Below are positions 24,422 to 33,791 of a stretch of DNA of 64,000 nucleotides, piece by piece. The position numbers were made by a program, and so were the translations under genes. The notes below the pieces were generated by a model. It was not told where the DNA came from. It made no database searches and was given only the letters and a program-made list of their open reading frames with translations. The stretch spans positions 120,707-184,706 of the forward strand of contig JBGSIC010000021.1 in the NCBI GenBank assembly GCA_041751875.1, given 5' to 3'. This DNA comes from JBGSIC01 sp041751875 (lineage in GTDB: Bacteria; Bdellovibrionota; FAC87; UBA2466; JACKAF01). How positions within the stretch are numbered: position 1 is the stretch's first letter; each line of letters begins with the position of its first letter.

Positions 24422-26854
24422 ATGGCCACTGAAAACGAAGCAGCTGCGAGCTCCTCACCGGCGTATGGCGCCGATTCCATTCAAGTCCTTGAAGGGCTCT
24501 CTGCGGTTAGAAAACGCCCCGGTATGTATATCGGGGACACCAACATTCGCGGTTTGCACCATCTTATTTGGGAAGTCGTGGATAACTCCGTCGATGAAGC
24601 GATGGCCGGCTTTTGCAAGAATATTTCCGTCAGTCTTCATGTCGATAACTCGGTGACCGTCGAAGATGACGGCCGGGGCATTCCCGTTGAAAAGCATAAA
24701 ACAGAAAAAATTTCCGCTTTGGAAGTCGTGCTCACCAAATTGCACGCAGGGGGAAAGTTCAATAACTCGACATACAAAGTTTCAGGCGGTCTGCACGGTG
24801 TAGGTGTTTCCGTGGTGAACGCACTTTCTGAAAGTTTGCATGTGGAAGTAAAGCGGCAGGGAAAAGTTTTTTCACAAGATTACAAAGCCGGTGATCCGCA
24901 AGGGCCGGTGAAGGAAGAGGGCGTCAGCCAGGTTACCGGTACCAAAATCCTTTTTAAGCCAGACTCGACTATTTTCGAAGTCAGAGAGTTTAGCTTTGAT
25001 ACGGTGGCAAGTCGTTTGCGTGAGCTTTCATTCTTAAACCGTGGCATTCGTATTACGCTTTACGATGAGCGTACGGAAAAGAAACAGGAGTTTTTTGCCG
25101 AGGGCGGAATTAAATCTTTCGTCGAACACCTAAATAAAGCCAAAACAAAACTCCATGAGGATCCGGTTTATTTTTACGCTGAAGGAAACGGTATTTTCCT
25201 CGAACTCTCCATGCAGTGGAATGACGGCTACAAAGAAAATATTTTCACCTTTGCTAATAACATCAATACGATTGAAGGCGGCACCCATCTGGCGGGGCTC
25301 AAAACCGCGCTCACCCGTTGCGTAAATAAATACATTGAAGCCAATGGCCTGAACAAAGAACTTAAAGAGAGTTTGTCTGGCGAAGATGTGCGCGAAGGTT
25401 TGACGGCGGTTATTAGCGTAAAGATTCCTGATCCTCAGTTTGAAGGTCAGACAAAAACGAAATTGGGAAACTCGGTGGTGAAGGGCCTTGTTGAAAACTT
25501 AGTCAACGAGCGCTTCATGATTTATCTTGAAGAAAACCCCACAGAAGCCAAGCGTATCGCTGCTAAGGGAATTGAAGGCGCACGCGCGCGCTTGGCCGCA
25601 AAAAAAGCACGCGATCTCACGCGACGTAAGTCGGCGTTAGACATGGGCGGGTTGCCTGGGAAAATGGCAGACTGTCAGGAGAAAGATCCGGCGCTTTGTG
25701 AAATTTTCATCGTAGAGGGTGATTCAGCGGGTGGCTCTGCGAAGCAGGGTCGCGAGCGAAAGAATCAAGCTGTACTCCCCCTTAAAGGTAAAATTCTTAA
25801 CGTTGAAAAAGCGCGCTTTGATCGGATGCTTCAGTTTGAAGAAATTCGCATTCTTATTACAGCGCTTGGTACGGGCATCGGAGAAAAGAACTTCGATATT
25901 TCAAAAATTCGGTATCACAAGATAATCATCATGACTGACGCGGATGTCGACGGTGCACATATTCGCACTTTGCTTCTGACGTTCTTCTACCGTCAGATGC
26001 CCGATGTAGTGGAAAAAGGTTATCTGTATATCGCTCAACCACCTCTCTACAAAGTAAAGAGGGGGAAGACTGAAAAGTATCTCCAGAACGACGCGATGTA
26101 CGATGATTTTATTTTGGATCGAGCGCTAGAAGAACTTGAAATTCGTTCAGGTAAAAACAAAATTGATGCTGAGACGGCTAAGAACATTTTCAAGAAGGTA
26201 GGTCAGTTCAAGAATTTGTTACAGGCATTCTCGCGTCGCGCAGATGCGGATCTGATCCAGTGGATTGCCATCTCGAAAGAATGGGGCCCAGAAGTTCTTA
26301 AAGATGAAGCGAAGATTAAGAAAGAACTTGCCGCTTACGAAAAAGAACTTAAGCGTAAAACACCCAGTGCGGGATTCAGTTTCAATATCACCAAAGACGA
26401 AGAGCACAGCTGCGCGCAAGTAGAATGCATCACCGTAAGAAACAACCTTAAGGTAGGAACGAAGATCACGCAGAATTTCTTGTCTTCTCCTAAGTTTGAA
26501 GAGCTGCGGCAGATAATTAAAAGCTTCGATAAGTTTGGTGAGCCGCCGTATGAGATTGAGAACGACAAGAAAGAAGTGTCGAGCTTTGGCTCCATTCTCG
26601 ATCTGCATAAACAAGTTTTACTCGTTGGCGGAACAGGTCTGCAGATTCAGCGCTATAAAGGGTTAGGGGAAATGAACCCCGAACAGCTTTGGGAAACAAC
26701 GATGGATCCCACCAAGCGCGCGATGCTTCAGGTCCAGGTGGAAGATGCGGTGGAAGCCGATAGTGTTTTCTCGACATTGATGGGCGACCAAGTAAAACCG
26801 CGACGTGATTTTATCGAAGAGAATGCGCTCAACGTAAAGAATTTGGATATTTAG
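24422..26854 (+). CDS. gyrB: DNA gyrase subunit B
   Basis: ATPase subunit of gyrase, which introduces negative supercoils. 810 residues. GHKL ATPase part (EVVDNSVDEAMAG, DDGRGIPV, GGLHGVGVSVVNAL), then the TOPRIM part with EGDSAGG (about residue 435) and TDADVDGAHI, and the C-terminal QRYKGLGEMNPEQLWETTMD. The TOPRIM-to-tail region is about normal. It follows dnaN by 28 bases. Confidence 0.98.
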   Translation: MATENEAAASSSPAYGADSIQVLEGLSAVRKRPGMYIGDTNIRGLHHLIWEVVDNSVDEAMAGFCKNISVSLHVDNSVTVEDDGRGIPVEKHKTEKISALEVVLTKLHAGGKFNNSTYKVSGGLHGVGVSVVNALSESLHVEVKRQGKVFSQDYKAGDPQGPVKEEGVSQVTGTKILFKPDSTIFEVREFSFDTVASRLRELSFLNRGIRITLYDERTEKKQEFFAEGGIKSFVEHLNKAKTKLHEDPVYFYAEGNGIFLELSMQWNDGYKENIFTFANNINTIEGGTHLAGLKTALTRCVNKYIEANGLNKELKESLSGEDVREGLTAVISVKIPDPQFEGQTKTKLGNSVVKGLVENLVNERFMIYLEENPTEAKRIAAKGIEGARARLAAKKARDLTRRKSALDMGGLPGKMADCQEKDPALCEIFIVEGDSAGGSAKQGRERKNQAVLPLKGKILNVEKARFDRMLQFEEIRILITALGTGIGEKNFDISKIRYHKIIIMTDADVDGAHIRTLLLTFFYRQMPDVVEKGYLYIAQPPLYKVKRGKTEKYLQNDAMYDDFILDRALEELEIRSGKNKIDAETAKNIFKKVGQFKNLLQAFSRRADADLIQWIAISKEWGPEVLKDEAKIKKELAAYEKELKRKTPSAGFSFNITKDEEHSCAQVECITVRNNLKVGTKITQNFLSSPKFEELRQIIKSFDKFGEPPYEIENDKKEVSSFGSILDLHKQVLLVGGTGLQIQRYKGLGEMNPEQLWETTMDPTKRAMLQVQVEDAVEADSVFSTLMGDQVKPRRDFIEENALNVKNLDI

Positions 26855-26870
26855 GTTTTGAAGTAACGAG

Positions 26871-29327
26871 ATGGAAACAGAAGTAGTACATAAGAATTCG
26901 ATTCCGGTAACGATTGAAAGCCAGATGCGCGAAGCGTATTTGGAGTACGCGATGTCCGTGATTATCGGTCGCGCACTACCCGACGCCAGAGACGGACTAA
27001 AACCCGTACACCGACGCATTTTGTATGCGATGGCAGACCTCGGAAACTACTACGACAAGCCTTTCAAGAAATCCGCTCGTGTCGCCGGTGACGTTATTGG
27101 TAAGTACCATCCACACGGTGAAAGCGCTGTGTACGACACCATGGTGCGAATGGCGCAAGATTTTTCGCTCCGCTACCCACTGATAGATGGCCAGGGAAAC
27201 TTTGGTTCGGTGGATGGTGATCCTGCCGCGGCAATGCGCTACACGGAAGCGCGCCTTGCTAAAATTACCAATGAAGTTTTAGCGGATATCGAAAAAGAAA
27301 CCGTCAACTTCTCGCCCAACTACGACAACACCTTAAAAGAACCACAGGTTTTACCGAGTAAGATTCCCAATCTTTTGGTGAACGGTTCTTCAGGTATCGC
27401 GGTCGGCATGGCGACCAATATTCCTCCCCACAATCTCGGGGAAATTGTTGATGCTCTTAAGTTGCTCATCACCAATCCTGAAGTGACGATTGCGGAGATC
27501 ATGAAGATTGTTCCGGGTCCCGATTTTCCAACAGCCGGTTACATCTACGGGCGGGCGGGACTAAAGGACGCCTATCACACGGGTAAGGGTGTTATTCAGC
27601 TTCGTGCTAAGGCGGAAATTGAGACGAACAAGAAGGGCGACCGCGAGCACATTGTAGTTACCGAAATTCCGTTCCAGGTGAATAAAGCACGGCTTATCGA
27701 ACACGTTGCGGAACTTGTGCGGGATAAGAAAATTGATGGCATTGCCGATCTTCGTGACGAATCTGACCGTACCGGCATGCGCATCGTCTTTGACTTAAAA
27801 AGAGGCGAAGACAGTCGCGTTGTTCTCAATCAGCTTTATAAGAACACGCAGATGCAGACTTCCTTCGGCATCAGCATGTTGGCACTAGATCATCAGCAAC
27901 CGAAGCTGATGAACATCAAGCAACTTCTTCAGGTGTTTTTCAATCACCGAAAAGAAGTCGTTACACGCCGAACGATTTACGAGCTCAAGAAAGCCGAAGA
28001 GCGCGCCCATATTTTAGAAGCCTTGAAAAAGGCGGTAGAGAACCTCGATGCCGTTGTGGCACTTATTCGCAAGGCCCAGAACCCCGCGATTGCCCAAGAC
28101 GATTTGATGAAAAAGTTTGAGTTCACGGAAACTCAAGCAAAAGCCATTTTGGAAATGCGCCTGTCTCGTTTAACGGGTCTTGAGCGTGAAAAGATCATCG
28201 AAGATTACAACGCGATCTTAAAGCTTATCGGAGAACTCAAAAGCATATTGGATGATGAGAAAAAGGTCGTCTCAATCATTGTTAAGGAATGCGACGAAGT
28301 TAAAAAGAATTTCGCCGATCCGCGCCGTACGCAGTTTATTGAGCAACAAGAAGAAATGACCGCGGAAGATTTTATTCAAGATGAATCCACCTTCATCACG
28401 GTCACTTACGATGGTTACATCAAGCGCATTTCGCCTGATACCTACCGAGCGCAAAAGCGCGGCGGCAGAGGGGTGAAGGGCGCGGATACGAAAGCGGAAG
28501 ATTTCGTAAAAGACATTTTTGTGGCTTCTACTCATGACTACGTTCTTTGTTTTACCGATCAAGGAAAGGTGCACTGGCTAAAAGTGCATAAAATTCCGGA
28601 AGGCGGAAGAACGGCGCGCGGCAAGCCGATAGTAAATCTTCTGAACCTTGCGACAGATGAGCGCGTGCAGGCCACCATGGCTGTCAAAGAATTCAAAGAA
28701 GAAGACGGCGTGGTCATGGTAACCAAAAAGGGAACCATCAAAAAGACCAGTTTGGGCGCCTTCTCCCGTCCTATGAAGAGAGGCATTATTGCTCTTACTA
28801 TCGACGAGGGCGATCAGTTGGTAGACGCGAAGACTTGTTGCTCCAACGATCATATTATTTTGGTGAGTAAAGAAGGCCAGAGTATTCGCTTCACCGAAGG
28901 TGATGTGCGTGCGATGGGCCGTTCGGCACGTGGCGTGGCGGGGATGCGTTTGCATGAGGGCGACGAGGTAATCGGAGTGACCGTACTTCCGGCTGAAGCG
29001 CGCGATACTTTCCTCCTTACCGTAACGGAAAAAGGTTACGGCAAGCGCACGGCCGTAGAAGAATACCGTTTGCAGGGCCGAGGCGGTTCGGGCATCCGCA
29101 CCATGAAAGTTACCGATAAAAACGGTAGTGTAATGGCGGTAAGGTACGTCACCTTACAAGATGAGCTTATTTTGGCTTCTAACGAAGGCAAACTTATTCG
29201 CACCAAGATCGCTGAGATCTCAGAGGTAGGCCGCGTGGCCCAAGGTGTGCGGTTGATGAATCTCGAAGCGAATGAGAAGGTTGCTGCTGTTGCTAAGATA
29301 GTTGAAGAAGATGAGGGCGATGAATAA
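26871..29327 (+). CDS. gyrA: DNA gyrase subunit A
   Basis: DNA-cleaving subunit of gyrase. 818 residues. Catalytic tyrosine in AAAMRYTEARL (about residue 124), the quinolone-region GDVIGKYHPHGESAVYDT, and the GyrA box QKRGGRGVKG (about 527) that starts the DNA-wrapping beta-pinwheel and separates it from topoisomerase IV ParC. It follows gyrB by 16 bases. Its stop codon overlaps the ATG of the next gene. Confidence 0.98.
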   Translation: METEVVHKNSIPVTIESQMREAYLEYAMSVIIGRALPDARDGLKPVHRRILYAMADLGNYYDKPFKKSARVAGDVIGKYHPHGESAVYDTMVRMAQDFSLRYPLIDGQGNFGSVDGDPAAAMRYTEARLAKITNEVLADIEKETVNFSPNYDNTLKEPQVLPSKIPNLLVNGSSGIAVGMATNIPPHNLGEIVDALKLLITNPEVTIAEIMKIVPGPDFPTAGYIYGRAGLKDAYHTGKGVIQLRAKAEIETNKKGDREHIVVTEIPFQVNKARLIEHVAELVRDKKIDGIADLRDESDRTGMRIVFDLKRGEDSRVVLNQLYKNTQMQTSFGISMLALDHQQPKLMNIKQLLQVFFNHRKEVVTRRTIYELKKAEERAHILEALKKAVENLDAVVALIRKAQNPAIAQDDLMKKFEFTETQAKAILEMRLSRLTGLEREKIIEDYNAILKLIGELKSILDDEKKVVSIIVKECDEVKKNFADPRRTQFIEQQEEMTAEDFIQDESTFITVTYDGYIKRISPDTYRAQKRGGRGVKGADTKAEDFVKDIFVASTHDYVLCFTDQGKVHWLKVHKIPEGGRTARGKPIVNLLNLATDERVQATMAVKEFKEEDGVVMVTKKGTIKKTSLGAFSRPMKRGIIALTIDEGDQLVDAKTCCSNDHIILVSKEGQSIRFTEGDVRAMGRSARGVAGMRLHEGDEVIGVTVLPAEARDTFLLTVTEKGYGKRTAVEEYRLQGRGGSGIRTMKVTDKNGSVMAVRYVTLQDELILASNEGKLIRTKIAEISEVGRVAQGVRLMNLEANEKVAAVAKIVEEDEGDE

Positions 29328-30128
29328 TTCCCACAATAGGGTTGTTCTAAAGTCTATTCTCCCTCTTTTTTTTTAAGCATTTTTCTTTTCCTCTCCTGCA
29401 CCGGCCAGAAACAAGACAATCTCTTAAAAGAGGGGGATAGTTATATTTCGCGTGGGAACTACCTTCGCGCGATCAGTTCTTTTCGCAAAGCTTTCACCCT
29501 AAACCCAGAATCTGATGATGGTGTAAGAGCCCTCTATAAGTTGGGTTCCGCTTTAGAGACTTACTTTAAAGATTACAAAGGCGCAGTCCTCAATTACCGC
29601 GAGTTTTTGAAATTCAATCGTGATCCTGTGCGACGCTACGAGATCTTGAAAAAAGTCGCTAAAATTGAGTTCGACGATTTGCGTGACTACGATGCCGCGC
29701 TGATTTCTTATGAAACACTTCTGAAGGAATTTCCGGAAACGCCAGAAAAAGATTTTCTTAGCTTCAGAGAAGCGCAGGCTCTGTTTTTTTTGAACGACTT
29801 CAAACTTAGCCGCCAAAAATTTCAGCAGTTAGTAGAGACCTATCCTAAGAGTCAGTGGGTCGCGCGCTCCCGTTTCGAGGTGGGAAACACCTACTTTATG
29901 GAAGGAAACTACTCGATCGCGACAGAAGCACTCAAGCAAGTGCTGCGGATGCATTCCAAAAGTCCCTTTGCCATCGAAGCGCAGTTTCTCATGGGGCAGT
30001 GCTTTGAGGGACAAATGCAGTACGAAGAAGCTCTTCGCATGTATGAAGGCCTTCAAGGAAGATACAGTCCCTCCGAAGTGCTTTCCAAACGGATTGAAAA
30101 AGTTAAACAAAAGCAAAAAAAGAGCTAA
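29320..30128 (+). CDS. YbgF/BamD-like TPR lipoprotein, frame broken at a T9 run
   Basis: Downstream frame: a TPR protein (GNYLRAISSFRKAFTLNPES, SRQKFQQLVETYPKSQW, QFLMGQCFEGQMQYEEALRM) that begins after a hydrophobic segment and FLSC, a lipobox-like end. No start codon exists in that frame. In another frame, an ATG at 29320, overlapping the gyrA stop (ATGAATAA), reads MNNSHNRVVLKSILPLFF and then hits TAA at 29374-29376, inside a run of nine T (29366-29374). One extra T would join them into a complete lipoprotein of about 269 residues. So this is a frameshift: a real mutation, a sequencing error, or slippage on the run. Probably an outer-membrane or periplasmic TPR adaptor; the exact family is uncertain. 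Confidence 0.75.
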
Positions 30129-30139
30129 GAAGGTCAATC

Positions 30140-30361
30140 ATGTTCGTTGATCCTAAGTGGATTCGCTACGCAACAGTGCTCAGCAGTACGGTGATGGTAA
30201 AAGCCTTAATCATCGTAGCGTTTCTTTGGGCAGGCAGGGAACTCGATGAGCGATTCCATACTTCGCCCATTCTCATGTTTGTCGGATTGGTTGTTGGCAC
30301 TTCATTAGGATTTGTCTGGCTATTTTTTAACGTGAAACGATTGAAGCCTAAAGATGACTAG
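30140..30361 (+). CDS. AtpZ/AtpI-like ATP synthase accessory membrane protein
   Basis: 73 residues with two membrane helices (VMVKALIIVAFLWAG and MFVGLVVGTSLGFVWLFF), the size and helix-loop-helix pattern of AtpZ/AtpI (PF09527-type) proteins that help c-ring assembly or ion uptake in F-type ATP synthases. Family members usually lie next to atpB. Here atpB is 4.8 kb away, separated by three envelope genes, so the original atpZ-atpB-atpE cluster may have been split. Function by similarity only. Confidence 0.7.
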   Translation: MFVDPKWIRYATVLSSTVMVKALIIVAFLWAGRELDERFHTSPILMFVGLVVGTSLGFVWLFFNVKRLKPKDD

Positions 30362-30363
30362 GT

Positions 30364-32781
30364 TTATTCTCGGCCGAGATCGGCACGGATTACGCTGCTC
30401 AAGCCTTCGAAAGTCTGTGTGAGCACAAAATTCGTCGAAGTGGTTGAGCCGGTAATATAGAGCGAAAGAGATCGCGCGCGACACATTCGGTTGAAGCTTG
30501 CAAAGAAGGCCCCGTTTAGTTCATCCAATGTCTCCTCACCTTTAATCACTCCGCCACCACAACGCTGAGGCGATTTGGAAAACAGAACTTTTACCGTGTA
30601 ACCCCCACCAGCCTTCGGTTTCATCATAAGAAGGTTTGAATTAAAGACCTTCGTAATGCTCGTTCCGGGGATTGTCATATCGTAGTTCAGAAAATAAATA
30701 TTTCCCGAGTGGTCAAAGCCAAAGTGAGAGGGGGACAGGTTTACCTGAGAAAGATCAGCTTCACTTCCATCGTCAGGAGGAGGAGAATTCGAAGTGATAG
30801 TAGAAGCAAGGAGAAGCGGGGTGGGGCGCCCGTCCACATGCCAGAAGTTCATTCCACCCTGGGAGCTCATCACGTGAATGCCCAGTGTGGGATCTTTCGC
30901 CATGTAAACATAGCCGGGAGCGGAAACGATCACTTCTTCATTTTCTGGGCTCGCTGGATTAAACCGGCGCACTTCGGTTGGGTTAGATAGTCCTTTTTTG
31001 CAAAGATAATAGATTTTTCCATCATTGCCGAAGAGCACGTCCCCGGGACAAATAGCGTTGCTTACGATGGGGGTTTGCTTTATGAGGACCCAGGTGGGTT
31101 GCGCATCGTTTTGAGCGTCAATACGGTATATGCCCCCACTTGTTGACACGTACATCTTCCCGTCAGGTCCAAAGGAAAATCTTTTTAGATCATATTGATC
31201 ATAGGCATCCATGGGGCCCCGTTTGGTCAGAACTGTCTTTAGTGACCCGTCATTTTCGACACGGTAAATACGGTTGTGCTCGATTAGGTATAAGAGGTTG
31301 TCTGGACCTACTACCCCCATGTGCGAATTGATTTGGGAATTGTAGTGTTTTTTCCCCTCTGGGAAAGTGGTTGGCCCAGGAGTACCAATGATCGGGCGCG
31401 AGGTGCCCTGCAGGTCAAGACCTAAGAGGGTAGAAGAAGAGATCGTTGAGTAATAAATATTCCCGTCGGGGCCGAGGGTCATTGATGCAATCGCCCAACT
31501 TTGTGCTGGGTAATTGCTCGTTTTAACAAGCTGATTGTCCTTAAACAAATAACGTTCAAGTGTATTAGTGGCGAACTCTACGCTTCCATCGGGCAAGGGA
31601 CGTAAGGCCTGTGGCTGTGTGGTCAGTACATCGTAAGTTGTCAGACTTTCGAGGATGCCGTCAGGTGTAATCCTTTTTAGCAGCCCCACATCATTGAGAT
31701 AAATACTATGATCAGCAGCCACGGCTAGATGGGATACGCCCAGGTTTGCCTCAAGAGCAAAAATACCACTTCCCGATCTTCCGCCGCTCACTTTGCCCGC
31801 GATATGTTGGGACCTTTGGCCCAAAGTTTTTCGATAGATTTCCTTGGATTGGGCGACAAAATAAAGAGAGTCATCAGCGCCTACCGCGACGGCTGTTACG
31901 CGTTTTTCGGTTCCCAGGTCGAGCTTCTCAATATGACCGTCGAAGGAAAGTGCAAGTGCTTCTTTGTCTGCAATGAAATAGAGACGCTTTTTTCCGCAAG
32001 CCAGCAGCGAAACTGTATGGGCGGAGATGCTATGGCTTAAACTATGCGAATAGTCGCTTTCATGTTCGGTATTCCCAGAGCCTGCAAAGAGAGAAACCGT
32101 ATTTCTCGCTAGGTCATAGCGATAGATAAAACCGGTCGTCGCAAAGTAAATGCTATCTTGCGTTGAGCAGACCGTTTGGACGAAGCCGAACTTAAGCATT
32201 TCCGGATTAGTGAGTTCGCGTGATTGAAACCCCTGCCGAAGCCCCCTGCTTGACCCAGTCACTCCTCGGAACCATGTGCCGAGATTTTCGGTATACCCAA
32301 TCTGAAAATTGACCGGAATTTGAGGAACTAAACCATAGGATACGATCGAGAACGGCAAGAGCACCTTATCTTTCTTCACTTGGACTTCGCCGTTGTGAGC
32401 GATCGAGAGACCAAACTCCAATTCCGCGGATGGGCTTTGAAGCTCAAACACGCAGCGCTGGCGCAATCCCCTGTTCTCAATAGTGCAACCGTCTGGCTCT
32501 ACTAATCCGCTTACTGTCAGCGGATCTAAAAAGGTGGTCGCAAAATCTGAAGGCAGTTCCGTTAACTGCCATTCATTTCCCTTGGGATCGCGTGCGATGG
32601 TGTCGCACTGAACGGCTGAACGAGCGCCGTCGATAACGGAAGCTTGGCAGCGTAAATCAAGATCGGTTAGACCGAAGACGCCGGTTGCGTCCCCGTGAGG
32701 CGCACCTTTTCCGCCTAATAACTGGCAACCCGAAATCAGGAGCAGCAGGAGGAGCAGGTTGGTGCGGAAAGCGACTTTCAC
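30364..32781 (-). CDS. Large NHL/beta-propeller-like lipoprotein
   Basis: 805 residues, GTG start. Lipoprotein signal peptide with LISGC. The bulk is built from repeated blade-like strings such as DDSLYFVAQSKEIYR, DHSIYLNDVGLLKRI, DGNIYYSTISSSTLL, DGKMYVSTSGGIYRI, a pattern of NHL or SMP-30-type propellers (x-DG-x-x-Y followed by hydrophobics). The N-terminal 160 residues are cysteine-containing and Ig-like in feel. It is probably surface- or periplasm-facing and may bind protein or sugar; no enzyme motif is visible. It ends convergently with the atpZ-like gene, 2 bases apart. Confidence 0.65.
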   Translation of the reverse strand: MKVAFRTNLLLLLLLISGCQLLGGKGAPHGDATGVFGLTDLDLRCQASVIDGARSAVQCDTIARDPKGNEWQLTELPSDFATTFLDPLTVSGLVEPDGCTIENRGLRQRCVFELQSPSAELEFGLSIAHNGEVQVKKDKVLLPFSIVSYGLVPQIPVNFQIGYTENLGTWFRGVTGSSRGLRQGFQSRELTNPEMLKFGFVQTVCSTQDSIYFATTGFIYRYDLARNTVSLFAGSGNTEHESDYSHSLSHSISAHTVSLLACGKKRLYFIADKEALALSFDGHIEKLDLGTEKRVTAVAVGADDSLYFVAQSKEIYRKTLGQRSQHIAGKVSGGRSGSGIFALEANLGVSHLAVAADHSIYLNDVGLLKRITPDGILESLTTYDVLTTQPQALRPLPDGSVEFATNTLERYLFKDNQLVKTSNYPAQSWAIASMTLGPDGNIYYSTISSSTLLGLDLQGTSRPIIGTPGPTTFPEGKKHYNSQINSHMGVVGPDNLLYLIEHNRIYRVENDGSLKTVLTKRGPMDAYDQYDLKRFSFGPDGKMYVSTSGGIYRIDAQNDAQPTWVLIKQTPIVSNAICPGDVLFGNDGKIYYLCKKGLSNPTEVRRFNPASPENEEVIVSAPGYVYMAKDPTLGIHVMSSQGGMNFWHVDGRPTPLLLASTITSNSPPPDDGSEADLSQVNLSPSHFGFDHSGNIYFLNYDMTIPGTSITKVFNSNLLMMKPKAGGGYTVKVLFSKSPQRCGGGVIKGEETLDELNGAFFASFNRMCRARSLSLYITGSTTSTNFVLTQTFEGLSSVIRADLGRE

Positions 32782-32922
32782 TTACGTTCAACGCCTCAAA
32801 AAGAGTAGAGATTACTTAGATCTTAGCAATTTTCGCTGTATAGGCTCAATCAAGATCAAGTTGGCTTCTAAGTAGTCGATTGAGAAAGACTAAAGCGCCC
32901 GACTGTCAGGTTTTTAGACACC

Positions 32923-32958
32923 GTCATTGCTTCGCCGACTAAGTCGGCTCGCAATGAC
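32923..32958. repeat. Palindromic GTCATTGC repeat
   Basis: Arms GTCATTGC (32923-32930) and GCAATGAC (32951-32958), with inner arms GCCGACT (34-40) and AGTCGGC (42-48). It lies between two leftward genes for secreted proteins, and shares the GTCATTGC/GCAATGAC ends with the repeat at 14826-14896. Confidence 0.7.
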
Positions 32959-32963
32959 ATTCG

Positions 32964-33656
32964 TTAGAACGTGCAACCCAGACTGACGCCTACCCAGGGA
33001 ACAAGTGTGGTTTGCGTGAAAAAGCCGTAGAGCATCGAGCGGAAGTGAAAGCCGTGTTTGTCTTCTTCCCAGTAGCGATAACCGACGCCAACCGTAGGAA
33101 CGGAAGGGCTGCTCGCAAATTTTGCTGCTGCGTTTGCTGATCCCATGTTTTCGGTAAAAAGATTAAACGTAACGCCCGAAAGAATCTCCAAAAAGCTGGC
33201 TTTCTTTCCGAACAATACCGAGAGAGAAATTGGTACTTCAAGCACCTCCACCTCGTTGTAGCTCATATGGGCGACGCCTAAGTTAAGAGCGATGGACCGA
33301 AAAAAACGATACGATCCATAGAGGCTATAAACGAATCCCTGGCCCATGATTTCAAACGACACTTGCGCGCGAGAGTATTTTTTCACTTTCCCGGGGGGAG
33401 GAGTCTTTTGTTCCTCAACTACGGTTGGCGCCGAAACGGTTGCGGGGGGACCCGGCGTGGCAGGGGGTTCCACAACAGGAACGGGTGGAGGGGATACCGG
33501 AGCCGTTTTAGTCGGGGCAGGCTTGGCGGGGGCTTTTATAGCAGACTTTTTCGCCTTCGTTGGCGGGGCCGACTTAAGTTCCATGGGCTGAAAGAGCGCC
33601 ATGAGTGCGAGTAGAAAAAAGATCCAAAGCTGATTCGGCGCACGCAACAACGGCAA
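32964..33656 (-). CDS. Outer-membrane beta-barrel protein with Pro-rich linker
   Basis: 230 residues. Signal peptide, then a 75-residue Pro/Ala/Lys linker (APAKPAPTKTAP, PPVPVVEPPATPGPPATV), then about 120 residues of alternating aromatic strands (SYRFFRSIALNLGVAH, VPWVGVSLGCTF) ending in Phe, as in small outer-membrane barrels. The linker could cross the peptidoglycan or reach a partner. It is unrelated to its neighbours; the family is not identified. Confidence 0.6.
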   Translation of the reverse strand: MPLLRAPNQLWIFFLLALMALFQPMELKSAPPTKAKKSAIKAPAKPAPTKTAPVSPPPVPVVEPPATPGPPATVSAPTVVEEQKTPPPGKVKKYSRAQVSFEIMGQGFVYSLYGSYRFFRSIALNLGVAHMSYNEVEVLEVPISLSVLFGKKASFLEILSGVTFNLFTENMGSANAAAKFASSPSVPTVGVGYRYWEEDKHGFHFRSMLYGFFTQTTLVPWVGVSLGCTF

Positions 33657-33791
33657 AACCTCTATATATAAGGAGCGGCTATACTATCCAAAGCGCCCGC
33701 ATCTGGCCACAAACCCTATAGATAGTTGAGTTATTTGGGTAAATTGCGGCTCCCATTGTGTTTTTAGCCTCAAATGGGTATGTAGGGCCCC

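Noticed and set aside
29366..29374. The nine-T run after gyrA as a terminator
   Set aside because: There is no GC-rich stem before it, and the run lies in the reading frame of the next gene.
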